Positions 1 through 10,319 of a stretch of 64,000 bases of DNA are shown one piece after another. The stretch comes from Methyloversatilis universalis FAM5 (GTDB lineage Bacteria; Pseudomonadota; Gammaproteobacteria; Burkholderiales; Rhodocyclaceae): contig NZ_AFHG01000059.1 of NCBI RefSeq assembly GCF_000214035.2, positions 1 through 64,000 on the forward strand, in the 5' to 3' direction. The stretch's first letter is position 1; the number at the start of each line of letters is the position of its first letter. The notes below the pieces were generated by a model, which saw only the letters and a program-made list of their open reading frames with translations, was not told the origin of the DNA and did no database searches. The position numbers and the translations under genes were made by a program.

Positions 1-1203
1 GCCGCTGTCGAGCTGTATGCGCGCGTTGGTGCCGGCGCTGGACCAGGCGTCGCTGAGGCTGAGGATGCCGCCGTTGGCGCGCAGGGTGCCTGCGTTGGTC
101 CAGGTGTCGGTGGTGTTCCAGGCATTGACGACGATTTCGCGGCCGGCGGTGGCCGCTTCGATGGTGCCGGCGTTGGTGCCGTTGTTGCCGAAGTAGATAT
201 AGCCGCCGTTGGAGCCTGCGACGGTGACGCCTGAGCCGATGGAGAGCGAGTAGGTGCCGGAGCCGTAGCCGAGGTAGTTGTTTGCGCGCACCGCGTTGTG
301 GCTGCCGCCGAACAGGATGGCGCCGTTGCCGGCGATGCTCCATGCACCCGAGGTGCCGCGCAGGAAGGTGGAATTGCCATCGGAGGCGAGGGTGACCGAG
401 CCGTTGTCCAGCGTCAGCGCACCGACCACGCGCAGGTCGCCGCCGTTGGCGATGGTGGTGCTGCCGGTGAGGCGGACGTTGTCCAGGGTGGCGATATTCG
501 TGCCGCCGAAAGACGAACCGGAAATGCCGGCGTAGCCGGTGTTGAATGCGCCACCGGAGGCATTGTCGATGGCCAGCGTGCCGCCGGTGAGGGTGCCGCC
601 GGAATTGAGTGTGCCGGTTGCGCCGTTGAGGTTGAGGGTTGCGTTGGCGTTGTTCAGCGTGCCGACGAGGTTGAGCGTGCCGCGGTCGGCATCGGCCGGT
701 CGGACCAGGGTGTTGAACGATGCGGTATTGAAGCTGCCGCCGAGGAAGAGGGTGCCGCTGTCGAGCTGAATGCGCGCGTTGGTGCCGGCGCTGGACCAGG
801 CGTCGCTGAGGCTGAGGATGCCGCCGTTGGCGCGCAGGGTGCCGGAGTTGGTCCAGGTGTCGGTGGTGTTCCAGGCATTGACGACGATTTCGCGGCCGGC
901 GGTGGCTGCTTCGATGGTGCCGGCGTTGGCGCCGTTGTTGCCGAAGTAGATGTAGCCGCCGTTGGAGCCGGAGACGGTGACGCCTGAACCGATGGACAGG
1001 CTGTAGGTGCCGGAGCCGTAGCCGAGGTAATTGCTGGCGCGCACGGCGTTGTGGCTGCCGCCGAACAGGATGGCGCCATTGCCGGCGATGCTCCAGGCGC
1101 CCGAGGTGCTGCGCAGGAAGGTGGAGCTGCTGTCGGAGGCGAGGGTGACCGACCCGTTGTCCAGCGTCAGCGTACCGACCACGCGCAGGTCACCGCCGTT
1201 GGC
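1..1203 (-). repeat. Tandem 753-bp (251-codon) repeat inside tpsA
   Basis: Positions 1-450 match 754-1203 closely with a period of exactly 753 bp, so the reading frame is kept. The shared part encodes a Gly/Asn-rich segment with motifs such as GYIYFGNN and WNTTDTWTNAGTLRANGG. The left copy continues beyond the window, so the copy number is unknown. Confidence 0.9.
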
Positions 1204-4200
1204 CACCACGATGCGACCGGCATCACTGCCGCTGCCGAGGCGCGACAGCGTGACGTTGGACAGCGTGCTGGTGCCGCTGGTAGTCAGGCGGCTGCCCAGC
1301 ATGAGCTGCAGCGCGCTCAGCGTTCCGCCATTCAGCAGGTTTCCGGTGCCGGATGCGATCAGGCGGCCGCCGCTGACGGTACCGCCGCTGAGCGTCATCG
1401 AACCGACTTCCAGCTGACTGCCGATGGTGAGCGTGCCGGCCGTCATCGACAGCCGGCCGTTGATCACCGAGTCACCGCGCAATGTGAGCGTGCTGCCGGT
1501 GATCGTGATGTTCTCGTTCGAGCGCAGCGAATTGACCGTGAAGTTGCTGGCCGGCGAGGTATTCCGGATGGTGACCGTGAGGTCGCCCGCCTGGTCGATC
1601 ACCACATCGGTGCTGGCGGTCGGAATCAGGCCGCCGGCCCAGTTCGCGGCGACATCCCAGAAACCGGAAGTCTGCGAAATCCAGGTGCTGGCAATGGTGC
1701 CGGTGGCGAAACTGATGGCGTTCGAGAAGGTGGTCGGCGTGACTGCCAGACCGCCGGTATTCACGCTGGCGAAGGCGCCGCTCAGGCAACCGTCGGCACC
1801 GCAGGACAGTACGGTGTAGCGGTCACTGGCGCCGAAGGTGAGGCCGCTGGCCGGCGCCAGCACCAGCGCGCCGTCGATCTGGGCGCTGCCGCTGATGTTC
1901 AGGTGATCCTGCTGCGCGGCAGTGGTGCCCAGCACGTCCGCCTCGATGCGACCGCCCGCGGTCTGCACGAACTGGCCGGTGACGGTGAGTGTGCCGGTGC
2001 TGCTGCCGTCGCCCGGGCGCACGATGCCGGCGTTGGTCAGTGTGCCGCTGCCGAGATTGAGTGTGCCACTGCCCTGGATGACACCGGTGTTCTGCAGGCT
2101 GCCGGTCGTAAGCGTGCTGCCGGCGCGCAGATCGAGCGTACCGGCGTTGGTGGTGAAACCGTTGGCGCTCAGGCTGCCTTCGGCGACGCGCAGCGTGCCG
2201 GTGTTGCCCACCGGCATGGCCAGCAAGGCGCTGTCGCTGCCGGTCTTGAGCAGCAGACCGGCGTTGTCGATGCGACCGCTGCCGAGATGGCTGAAAACCG
2301 CGCTGTTGTTGAGTTCCAGCGTGCCGCCGGACAGCACCGAAATGCGGGCGCCGTCCTGAATCTGAACGGCACCGCTCAGGTTGGAGGCCACCGTGCTGCC
2401 GGCGATTTCCAGTGTGCGACCGAGGCCGCGGGTGCTGCCGCTGAGGATGCGCGCCGCGCCGGCCAGGCGGGTGATGCCGCTGCCGGCCATGTTGCCGCCG
2501 CTCCAGTCCGTCGCGGTATTTACGGTAAGCGTGCCCGGCCCGTTGATCGTGCCGGAGGTGAAGCTGAAGGTGCCAGCACCGTCCAGGCTGCTGTTGCCGG
2601 TGGCGGTCAGCGTGGCGCCCGACAGTTCGAAGGTGCCGCTCGTGATCTGCGCCGATTCGCCGGCGTTCAGCAGCAGCGTGCCGGTGTCGGCGCGCAGCGT
2701 GCCGCCGGTGCTGGACAGCACCGCGCCGGCGATGCGGCTGCCTGCGCTGTTGCCGTAGATCGACAGGACGCCGCGGTGGGCGGAAATATTGCCGCTGAGG
2801 TCGAGATAGCGCAGATAGGCGGTGCCGGTACCACCCGCCTTGCGGACCGTGCCCAGGGCCATGATGCCGCCGGTGCCGCCATTGCTGGTCGAGCGCTGGA
2901 CCAGAACGTTGTCATCGAGATCCAGCGTGCGGCCGGCCGCGATTTCCAGCGTACGGTCCAGGGTGCGGGTCCCGCTGCCGGTCAGCGTGACCGAGGTGTC
3001 CAGCCGCGTGGTGCCGGTGCCCGACATGGTGCCGCCGGTCCAGTCGAAGCCGGACGTGACGGTCAGCGTGCCGGTGCCGTTCAGCGTGCCGGCAGTCAGC
3101 GCGAACACGCCGCCGCCGGTGATCGACGTGCTGCCGCTGGTGCTCAGCGTGGCGCCGCTCAGTTCGGCGCGGCCGCCGGACACGGTGAAGGTCTGGCCGT
3201 TGGTGAGCGTGAACAGTCCGGAATCGAGGCGCAGCGCACCGCTGCCGCTGGTCGATGCGTTCACGCCGTTCAGCGAGGTGCCCACGGCGTTGCCGTAGAT
3301 CGACAGCACGCCGCTGCTGGAGGCGATGTTGCCGCTCAGGTCGAGATAGGTGACATAGGCGGTCCCGGTGCCGGCGGACTTGAGCAGCGTACCCTGTGCC
3401 ACGATGCCGCCGGTACCGCCATTGCTGGTCGAGCGTTGCAGCGTCACGTTGTCGCCGAGCGACAGCGTGCGGCCGGCCGCGATTTCCAGCGTGCGGTTCA
3501 GGTGACGCGCTCCGCTGCCGCTGAGCGACACGTCGCGCAGCAGGCGGGTGGTGCCGGTGCCGGCCATGCTGCCGCCGGTCCAGTCGAATGCCGACGCAAT
3601 CGTGACCAGTGCGCTGCCAGTCAGCGCGCCGCCGCTGGACAGCAGCAGGCGACCATCGCCGGTAAAGGCCGTGGCGGCGTCCGCGCTGACCGTGCCGGAA
3701 TCCAGATGCAGCGCCCCCTCGCCAGCGAGGTTGAAGCTGCCGGCGATGCCGTTGCTGCCCGCGTTGTCTGACCGCAGCCGCAGCGCGGTGCCGGCCGCCA
3801 GCTGGATGTTCGATCCGCTGTCGGCGGTGATCAGTGCGCTGCCACCGGTGCCGGAGGCCATGTAGATCACGCCGTCGGCAGTACTGGTACCCAGGGTCGC
3901 GCCGGCCGCGATGCGCAGCCGGCTGCCGTTGTTCAGCTGCAGGTAGTAACCGCTGCTGTTGCCGAACATCAGGCTGCCGCTCACCGTCAGGCTGCGGTTC
4001 AGGAATTTGTAGGCGGCGGTGTTATCCACCGTGCCGCTGCCGGCGATCGTGGTGCTGCCGGTGCCGGCCATGGTGCCGCCCGCCCAGGTGAAGGCACCGG
4101 AAATCGTGGTGGCCGCGCTGCCGCCGAGCACGCCGCCATCGAAGCGGAAGACGCTGTCGATGTTGAGCGCATGTTCGGCATTCAGCGTGGCACTGCCGCT

Positions 4201-7200
4201 GAGCCGCAGCCGTCCGGTGCCGTCAACGACGGTGGCCGCGCCGGTCTGCAGCGTGCCGCTGTCCAGCACCAGATCGCCAGCGCCGGTCAGTTCGAAGTTG
4301 CCGGCGATGCGGTTGCTGCCGTTGCTGTCGCTGCGCAGGACGAGGTCGGCACCACTGGCCACGATGACCCGGGCGCCGTCGTCGGCGCTGACGGTGGCGA
4401 TGCCGCCGCTGCCGGAGGCCAGATAGATGACGCTGCTGCTGGTCGTGGTCCGCAGCACCCCGGTCGCGCCCAAGTGCAGCGCGCCGCCGTTGTTCAGCTG
4501 CAGGTAGTAGCCGGTCGAGCTGCCGAAGTCGAGCGCGCCATCCACCACCAGTCGTCGGCTCAGATACTTGTAGCCGCTGCTGTTCTCGATCTGCAGCCGG
4601 CCGGACACGGTCGCGGTGCCGGTGCCGGTCAGGCTGCCGCTGTTCCAGCGGCTGTTGCCGGACAGCAGCACATTGCCGCTGCCGGTGATCACGCCGCTGT
4701 CGAAAACCAGCGGTGAGGCGAATTCGGTGGCGTGACGCAGATCCAGCGTGGCACCGTTCAGGCGGAGCAGGCCGCTGCCGGTGAAGGTGGTGGCCGCCGC
4801 GGTGGTGAAGAGCCCCGACGGCATGCGCACTTCGCCCGCACCATCGAAGGTGAAGCGGCCGGCGAGGGTGTTGACCGGGTTGCCGTCCGACTGCAGCGTG
4901 AGCACGGTGCCGGCGGCTGCGGTGATGGCCGATCCGGCGTCCGCGGACAGCGCCGCACCGCTGGTGCCGCCCGCCAGATAGATCATGCCGCTGTCGGTCG
5001 AGGTGGCCAGACGGCTGCCGCCGGCCAGATGCAGCCGGCCGCCGTTGTGGATCTGCAGGTAGTAGCCGCTGCTGTTACCCAGAGTCATGCTGCCGGTCAG
5101 CACGACCTGTCGTCCCAGGTACTTGTAGCCCGAGGTGTTGTCGATCGTGGTGGCGCCTGCCAGTACCGTGGTGCCGGCCGCGTTGCTCATCGAACCGCCA
5201 CGCCAGTCCAGATTGCTCGCGATGGTGAGGGTGCCGGCACCACCGATGTCGCCGCCATTGCTCAGGCGCACGGTGCCGCTGCCGGTGAGCAGTGCGGTGT
5301 CGGTGACCGACACGCTGCCTGAATCCAGCGTCAGCATGCCGGCGCCGTCGATGTTCAGCGTGCCGGACAGCCGGTTGCTGCCGGTGTTGTCGGTGCGCAG
5401 GTAAAGCTGGGCGCCGTCACCGATCACCACGCGCGCGCCGGTGTCGCCGGACAGCCGCGCGACACCGTTGGCGCCGGCATTCATGTAGATGTACGCGGTA
5501 CTGCCGTCGGTGGACAGCGTGCCGGTGGCGCCAAGGTGCAGGCGGCCGCCATCGTTGATGTAGAGCAGATAGCCCGAACTGTTGCCCAGCGTCAGCGTGC
5601 CGTCGACCTGCAGCGTGCGGGCGAGATAGCGATAGCTCGCACTGTTGTCCACCACGCCGGTGCCGGACAGCACGGCGATGCCGCTGCCGTCGAGCGCGCC
5701 GCCCTTCCATTCGAAACGGTTGCCCAGCGTCAGCCGGTGGCTGCCGCTCAGAGTGCCGCCGCTGAAGAGGCGCAGTGTTCCGGTGCCGGTGAATGCGGTG
5801 TCGGCAGCGGTGCTGAGGCGGCCGCCGTCCACGCTCAGTGCGCCGTCGCCCGCGGTGTCGAACTGACCGGCGATCGCGCTGCCGGCCGCACCGTCGGTAC
5901 GCAGGTAGAGCGAGCGGCCGGCGGCGACCTCGATGCGGCTGCCGGCATCGCCGCTCAGCAGCGCACTGCCGCCGCTGCCGGCGGTCAGCCGGATGATGCC
6001 GTCCGCGGTGGTGGACAACAGCGCGCCGCCCGCGTTCAGATGCAGCTCGCCGCCGTTCAGGACGATGAGTTCGTAGCCGTTGCTGTTGGACAGATCGAGC
6101 TGTCCGGCCACGTCGAGCCGGCGCCCGAGGTAGCGATAGGCGTTCGAGCCGTCGATCTGGCCTGCGCCGTTCAGCGTGACCCGGCCGCCGGCCAGCATCT
6201 GGCCACCCTGCCACAGCAGTCCACCCACCGACAGCGCCGACGCGCCGGCCAGGTTGCCATTCAGTGTGAGCAGGCCGCTGATCGAGGCGTTGCCGCCATC
6301 AAAGCTCACGGTACCGCTGCCGAGCAGGTAGTCACCGCTGATCTGCGTGCCGCCGGCCGCGTTGAAGGCCGCTGCGCCGCTCACCGTGCCGGCCTGCATC
6401 GAGATTGCGCCATCGCTGCGGTAGGTGCCGCGCAGATCGATCACCGAACTGCTGCCGGCGCGCACCAGAATGCCGCCGCTGGCGGTCTGCAGCACCGGCA
6501 GCACGATGTCTGCGCGCTGGTCGCCGACCCGCACCCCGTTGCTGTAGCCGGTCTGCATCGTGATGCTGCCGCTGCCCTGGGTCACGATGCGCAGACCGGC
6601 GTCGTGCCAGCCGCCGGTCACCAGATCGATGCCGGCGCTGACGCCGCCTTCGCCGGCGCCCAGATTGCGGGTTTCGATCAGCAGGCTGCTGCCGGCCGCC
6701 AGCGTGAGCTGACCCGCGGTTTCGCCGCTCGCATTGCCGCTGGCGGTGTAGTTGAACTGTGCGTTGCCGACCGTGACCGAGCGCTGTGCGCGCAGGATGA
6801 TGTCGGTGGTCTTGCTCTGTTCTTCGAGTTCGCTCTCATAGACCACGGTCGGGCCGAGCGATTCGGCGGTGATGGTGCCCGCGGTGCCCCCGTTGTAGCT
6901 CAGGCTGCCGTCGTTCGCGCCGTCGCCGCTGCCGCCCTGGATCACGATGGACAGCGGATCGAGCAGCAGCGAGCCGTTGCGGCCGCGTGCCGCCGACGTA
7001 TCGGTACGGCCGCGATACAGCAGCGCCACCTTGCCGGATACCTCGACCTGGCCGCCGTTGCCGCCGTCGCGTCCGCCGCGTGCCCAGATGTTGCCGTGGA
7101 AGGCACTGGCCTGGTCGGCCCACACCACCACCTTGCCGCCGTCGCCATCGAGCAGCGCGTCGGCGAGCAGGCGGGCACCGCTGCCCACCCAGCTTACCTG

Positions 7201-8502
7201 CGCGTTACGTACCAGCGGGTTGGCACCCTGCCAGTCGCCACCGACCAGCACCGAGCCGCCGCCGGTGTCGCCGGACGCATCCAGCGTGGCGCTGCCGGCG
7301 ATGGCCACCGTGTCGGCGGTGACCTGGATGTGGCCACCCTTGCCTGCATCCGCGACCGGCTGTACTGCGGGCGCCGGTGCCGGGCCGGCGGCGGTGACCG
7401 GCATTTCGATGTCGGCAGGGGCCGGTGCGGCTGCCGGCGGCGCCGGCAGTTTTCCGGTCGCGCGCAGCGTGCCGTCCACCGTGGCGCGCTGCCCGGCAGT
7501 GACATCGATGCGGCCGCCCTGAATGCCACTGGCGTCGACCACCGCCTTCGCCTCGATCTTCACTTCCGGCGCGCTGATCTCTATCGCGCCGCCATTGCCG
7601 TCGGCGGTGCGGGCCGCGGTTTCGGAGGTTTCGGTCAGCGTGACCGACTTCGTGCCGCGCAGCACGATGCGGCCGTCCGCGGTGCGCTGCGCGCCTGTGG
7701 CCGAAATCTTTCCGGCCTGGGTCAGTGCAGCGCCGAACATGCCGGCGTTGCCGCCTTTCGCGATCAGCTGACCGAGGTTGATCGCTTCGCCGCCTGCTTC
7801 GATGCGCACACGCAGCGCAGGCTGGTGGGGATCGGCAATCTCGACGCTTTTGCCGGCCGCCAGCACGATGTCGCCGTTCTCGGCGGTGATCAGGCCGGTG
7901 TTCTCGACATCGGTGGCGATCAGCAGCAGCGGCCCGCCGGTGGTTTTCAGCGACCCTTCGTTGCGTATCCTGCCGGCCGCGCCTTCGCCTTCGAACTTCA
8001 GCCGTCCGGCGTTGAAGTCCTCGTTCTTGATGTTCAGCGTGGACGCCACCAGACCGGCGGTGTCGACCTTGGCGCCAGCGCCGAACAGCACGCCGTTCGG
8101 ATTGATCAGGAATACCCGGCCATTGGCGATCAGGTTGCCGAGGATCTGCGACGGGTCCTGGCCGACCACGCGGTTGAGCACGGTGGCGCTCGCGTTCGGC
8201 TGGATGAAACGGGTGGTTTCGCCCGGCTGTATGGAGAACTGCTTCCAGTGGATGATGGCCTTGTCGCTGGCCGTGATGTTCAGCGTGCTGCCCTGCTGCT
8301 GGATGCCGACCTGGCCCTGCATGACCTGGTGGCCGGTCGGGTTGGCGATCGCCAGACCGGGGAGCGCCGCGGCCATGGCTGCCACCAGGCGGCGCAAGGC
8401 GCGGGTCCCCTGACCTTTGCTGCGCGCGCTGGTTTCCTCCGGCACCGGCACGTAGCTGCCGTGCTCGTCGGAATACACCAGTCTGTAACGCCCCTTGTTC
8501 AT
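1..8502 (-). CDS. Giant TpsA adhesin, FHA/autotransporter-repeat type, C-terminus outside window
   Basis: This is a secreted exoprotein of a two-partner secretion system, exported across the outer membrane by the TpsB encoded just upstream. The frame reads from ATG 8502 to position 1 without a stop where I checked it, so at least 2,834 residues are present and the end lies beyond the left edge. The start MNKGRYRLVYSDEHGSYVPV is a typical extended signal peptide (ESPR), followed by a hydrophobic stretch ending near ALPGLAIA. The TPS domain follows (about residues 55-300) with the haemagglutinin motif NPNGVLFG. The rest is Gly/Ser/Thr/Asn-rich beta-helix sequence made of degenerate repeats like those of autotransporters. 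GAGG lies 6 bases before the ATG and an in-frame TGA lies 11 codons upstream. Adhesin or biofilm function is inferred from the family. Confidence 0.9.
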   Translation of the reverse strand, partial: MNKGRYRLVYSDEHGSYVPVPEETSARSKGQGTRALRRLVAAMAAALPGLAIANPTGHQVMQGQVGIQQQGSTLNITASDKAIIHWKQFSIQPGETTRFIQPNASATVLNRVVGQDPSQILGNLIANGRVFLINPNGVLFGAGAKVDTAGLVASTLNIKNEDFNAGRLKFEGEGAAGRIRNEGSLKTTGGPLLLIATDVENTGLITAENGDIVLAAGKSVEIADPHQPALRVRIEAGGEAINLGQLIAKGGNAGMFGAALTQAGKISATGAQRTADGRIVLRGTKSVTLTETSETAARTADGNGGAIEISAPEVKIEAKAVVDASGIQGGRIDVTAGQRATVDGTLRATGKLPAPPAAAPAPADIEMPVTAAGPAPAPAVQPVADAGKGGHIQVTADTVAIAGSATLDASGDTGGGSVLVGGDWQGANPLVRNAQVSWVGSGARLLADALLDGDGGKVVVWADQASAFHGNIWARGGRDGGNGGQVEVSGKVALLYRGRTDTSAARGRNGSLLLDPLSIVIQGGSGDGANDGSLSYNGGTAGTITAESLGPTVVYESELEEQSKTTDIILRAQRSVTVGNAQFNYTASGNASGETAGQLTLAAGSSLLIETRNLGAGEGGVSAGIDLVTGGWHDAGLRIVTQGSGSITMQTGYSNGVRVGDQRADIVLPVLQTASGGILVRAGSSSVIDLRGTYRSDGAISMQAGTVSGAAAFNAAGGTQISGDYLLGSGTVSFDGGNASISGLLTLNGNLAGASALSVGGLLWQGGQMLAGGRVTLNGAGQIDGSNAYRYLGRRLDVAGQLDLSNSNGYELIVLNGGELHLNAGGALLSTTADGIIRLTAGSGGSALLSGDAGSRIEVAAGRSLYLRTDGAAGSAIAGQFDTAGDGALSVDGGRLSTAADTAFTGTGTLRLFSGGTLSGSHRLTLGNRFEWKGGALDGSGIAVLSGTGVVDNSASYRYLARTLQVDGTLTLGNSSGYLLYINDGGRLHLGATGTLSTDGSTAYIYMNAGANGVARLSGDTGARVVIGDGAQLYLRTDNTGSNRLSGTLNIDGAGMLTLDSGSVSVTDTALLTGSGTVRLSNGGDIGGAGTLTIASNLDWRGGSMSNAAGTTVLAGATTIDNTSGYKYLGRQVVLTGSMTLGNSSGYYLQIHNGGRLHLAGGSRLATSTDSGMIYLAGGTSGAALSADAGSAITAAAGTVLTLQSDGNPVNTLAGRFTFDGAGEVRMPSGLFTTAAATTFTGSGLLRLNGATLDLRHATEFASPLVFDSGVITGSGNVLLSGNSRWNSGSLTGTGTATVSGRLQIENSSGYKYLSRRLVVDGALDFGSSTGYYLQLNNGGALHLGATGVLRTTTSSSVIYLASGSGGIATVSADDGARVIVASGADLVLRSDSNGSNRIAGNFELTGAGDLVLDSGTLQTGAATVVDGTGRLRLSGSATLNAEHALNIDSVFRFDGGVLGGSAATTISGAFTWAGGTMAGTGSTTIAGSGTVDNTAAYKFLNRSLTVSGSLMFGNSSGYYLQLNNGSRLRIAAGATLGTSTADGVIYMASGTGGSALITADSGSNIQLAAGTALRLRSDNAGSNGIAGSFNLAGEGALHLDSGTVSADAATAFTGDGRLLLSSGGALTGSALVTIASAFDWTGGSMAGTGTTRLLRDVSLSGSGARHLNRTLEIAAGRTLSLGDNVTLQRSTSNGGTGGIVAQGTLLKSAGTGTAYVTYLDLSGNIASSSGVLSIYGNAVGTSLNGVNASTSGSGALRLDSGLFTLTNGQTFTVSGGRAELSGATLSTSGSTSITGGGVFALTAGTLNGTGTLTVTSGFDWTGGTMSGTGTTRLDTSVTLTGSGTRTLDRTLEIAAGRTLDLDDNVLVQRSTSNGGTGGIMALGTVRKAGGTGTAYLRYLDLSGNISAHRGVLSIYGNSAGSRIAGAVLSSTGGTLRADTGTLLLNAGESAQITSGTFELSGATLTATGNSSLDGAGTFSFTSGTINGPGTLTVNTATDWSGGNMAGSGITRLAGAARILSGSTRGLGRTLEIAGSTVASNLSGAVQIQDGARISVLSGGTLELNNSAVFSHLGSGRIDNAGLLLKTGSDSALLAMPVGNTGTLRVAEGSLSANGFTTNAGTLDLRAGSTLTTGSLQNTGVIQGSGTLNLGSGTLTNAGIVRPGDGSSTGTLTVTGQFVQTAGGRIEADVLGTTAAQQDHLNISGSAQIDGALVLAPASGLTFGASDRYTVLSCGADGCLSGAFASVNTGGLAVTPTTFSNAISFATGTIASTWISQTSGFWDVAANWAGGLIPTASTDVVIDQAGDLTVTIRNTSPASNFTVNSLRSNENITITGSTLTLRGDSVINGRLSMTAGTLTIGSQLEVGSMTLSGGTVSGGRLIASGTGNLLNGGTLSALQLMLGSRLTTSGTSTLSNVTLSRLGSGSDAGRIVVANGGDLRVVGTLTLDNGSVTLASDSSSTFLRSTSGAWSIAGNGAILFGGSHNAVRASNYLGYGSGTYSLSIGSGVTVSGSNGGYIYFGNNGANAGTIEAATAGREIVVNAWNTTDTWTNSGTLRANGGILSLSDAWSSAGTNARIQLDSGTLFLGGSFNTASFNTLVRPADADRGTLNLVGTLNNANATLNLNGATGTLNSGGTLTGGTLAIDNASGGAFNTGYAGISGSSFGGTNIATLDNVRLTGSTTIANGGDLRVVGALTLDNGSVTLASDGNSTFLRGTSGAWSIAGNGAILFGGSHNAVRANNYLGYGSGTYSLSIGSGVTVAGSNGGYIYFGNNGTNAGTIEAATAGREIVVNAWNTTDTWTNAGTLRANGGILSLSDAWSSAGTNARIQLDSG
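2751..6090 (-). repeat. Degenerate in-frame repeats of about 168-187 codons inside tpsA
   Basis: A landmark reading tgccgtagat recurs at 2751 and 3291, a period of 540 bp. A second landmark, encoding a GYYLQ-like strand, recurs near 3937, 4498, 5053, 5560 and 6064, with spacings of 561, 555, 507 and 504 bp. All spacings are multiples of three. The copies are much more diverged than the 753-bp pair at the left edge, which suggests an older series of duplications. Confidence 0.75.
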
Positions 8503-8677
8503 GTCAGCCTCAAGTTCTTCGAGGCCGGTCCGTCAATTCGGGCGCGGATGCGCGCGCGCGGGTGGGGCCGGCCATGCAGCAGGAAAGTCCGTCGTGTTGC
8601 GCGCGTCGATGCGTGCCGCGACAGTGTTCAAGCATGTGAACAGCACATTGCCGTTCTCTGACGGAACGGCTTCCGTT

Positions 8678-10246
8678 TCAGAAATTCACACTGAAGCTTG
8701 CGTGTACGCGGTGGCTGCCGGAGTCGTATCTGCCTGCTCCGTCAATAAGTTGAGCGTAGTCGATCCGCCCGGCGAGCCACGTGGAAAAGTTGACGCGCAG
8801 CCCTACGCCCGCTGAAAAGACACCGTTGCTCACATCTTCCGACGCCAGCGGTCGCACCCGGTAGATGTGCGCCGCGTCGGCGAACAGCACGCCGCGCATG
8901 ACCCAGGTGTCGTGCAGCCAGGCCGACGTTTCCAGATCCGCGCTCAGGCGCCAGCCCTTGTCGTCGGCCAGCACACGCTCGCGCAGGCCGCGCACCGAAT
9001 CGGCACCGCCGATACCGAACTGTTCGCCGGCCACCAGTTCGTCCGTCGTGTATTGCGCCTGGGCCTGAAGCCGCACACGCCAGTCGCGCGGCAGCAGCTG
9101 CAGCCAGGACCCGCCGGCGCGCAGCACCGAAAAGCGCGGGCTTGCGCCGTTGCGCGACGCATCGAAGGCGGTACTGCCACCGTGCTCGCCACCGGGCAGA
9201 TTGCGGGCGAAGCTCACGTTCAGCCCCGCTTCGCGCAGATCGTTGCGCCAGTTGCCGTACCAGGACAGGCTGATCGGGTGCGTGATCACGCGCGGCACCA
9301 GGCTGGTATTGGTGTTCGCGACCACGAAGCTGCTGTCGAAGTCGCGCCAGTCGGCGGCCAGGCTGATGCGCTGGCTCAGTTCGCCCTCGCGCGGCAGATG
9401 CCAGTTGTAGCGGGCGGAAAAGATGCGGCCCGCGCCGGACACGCTGGCCGTCGAATTCAGTACCTGTACCTGACCCGAATTCACGTTCGAGTAACCGGCC
9501 ACCAGATCGATCGAATTGCCGCTTTCGTACAGCGGAATGCGGTAGCCCAGACCGAAAATGGTCACGTCGGCAGGCTGTTCCAGCGAGGTGGTGTACTGAA
9601 AGGTCGCGACGTGGTCACGGTTGAACAGATTCGCGTGCTGCAGGCCGACCGCGACCCGGTGCGTGCCGGTGGAGGGCGTGCCGCTGTTGTCTACGGTCAC
9701 GAAGCGGCGTACCGGATTGTCGTCGGCCACCGAGATCGTGGCGCCGATCTCGCCCGGCTTGCGCCCGGACTTGAAGGTGACGTCGGTCTGCTTCGAACTG
9801 TTTTCATTGGCCAGCGACAGCTGACGGGCGACGTCGGTGGTGTTGGGCATGCCGCCGTCGATCAGCCCGGGCAGGCTGCGGCGGATGTTGGCCTCGTCGT
9901 GGTGCTTGGCGCCCTGCAGCGTGATTTCGGTCAGCCGCGGTTCCAGCACTTCGAGGATGACGGTGCCGCCGCTCAGTTCCTGTTCCGGAATGCTGACCTG
10001 GGCGGCGCCGAAGCCGCGGCTGTGATAGGCGGCCTGCAGCGCGGTGCGGGCCGCTTCGATCTGGCTGAAACCCACTTCTCCGCCGGTGTAGGGCGCGAGC
10101 AGTGCATCGACTTCCGAAGGTCTGAATACCGTGCCGCCGGACAGCGAATAGGCGCGTACCTCGAACCGAGGCCCTTCCGCGGATTCTTCCGCCTGCGCGA
10201 GCAGAGGCACGCATGCGAGCAGCAGGCGTGCAAGGCTGACCTTCAC
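8678..10246 (-). CDS. TpsB outer-membrane transporter (FhaC/ShlB family)
   Basis: An outer-membrane beta-barrel translocator that would export the TpsA encoded 175 bp downstream. The 522-residue length is normal for the family. A signal peptide ends near LLAQA. POTRA-like domains occupy about residues 28-185, including PEQELSGGTVILEVLEPRLT. A C-terminal barrel follows with the conserved motif GGADSVRGLRE, equivalent to the VRGY/L tetrad in the barrel-lumen loop, and the chain ends in an aromatic residue (SVNF), as barrel proteins do. It starts with GTG and has only a weak ribosome-binding site. It lies 73 bp downstream of the protease gene on the same strand, so the three genes probably form one operon. 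Confidence 0.92.
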   Translation of the reverse strand: MKVSLARLLLACVPLLAQAEESAEGPRFEVRAYSLSGGTVFRPSEVDALLAPYTGGEVGFSQIEAARTALQAAYHSRGFGAAQVSIPEQELSGGTVILEVLEPRLTEITLQGAKHHDEANIRRSLPGLIDGGMPNTTDVARQLSLANENSSKQTDVTFKSGRKPGEIGATISVADDNPVRRFVTVDNSGTPSTGTHRVAVGLQHANLFNRDHVATFQYTTSLEQPADVTIFGLGYRIPLYESGNSIDLVAGYSNVNSGQVQVLNSTASVSGAGRIFSARYNWHLPREGELSQRISLAADWRDFDSSFVVANTNTSLVPRVITHPISLSWYGNWRNDLREAGLNVSFARNLPGGEHGGSTAFDASRNGASPRFSVLRAGGSWLQLLPRDWRVRLQAQAQYTTDELVAGEQFGIGGADSVRGLRERVLADDKGWRLSADLETSAWLHDTWVMRGVLFADAAHIYRVRPLASEDVSNGVFSAGVGLRVNFSTWLAGRIDYAQLIDGAGRYDSGSHRVHASFSVNF

Positions 10247-10319
10247 CGGAGACCCCGTCTATGTAAGTTCTTGTATCAGACGGAGTTTAGTGGGTTTGCA
10301 GGACTTTCGCTGTAATCCT

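Noticed and set aside
1051-3771. Long plus-strand frame of 906 codons
   Set aside because: It is Ala/Gln/Arg-rich nonsense on the strand opposite to tpsA, caused by its repetitive GC-rich codons.
1-6100. Repeats as a CRISPR array
   Set aside because: The repeats are coding, hundreds of bases long and have no short unique spacers.
5536-8661. Plus-strand frame of 1,041 codons
   Set aside because: Shadow of tpsA; no domain, no ribosome-binding site, and the minus strand has a clear ESPR and TPS domain.
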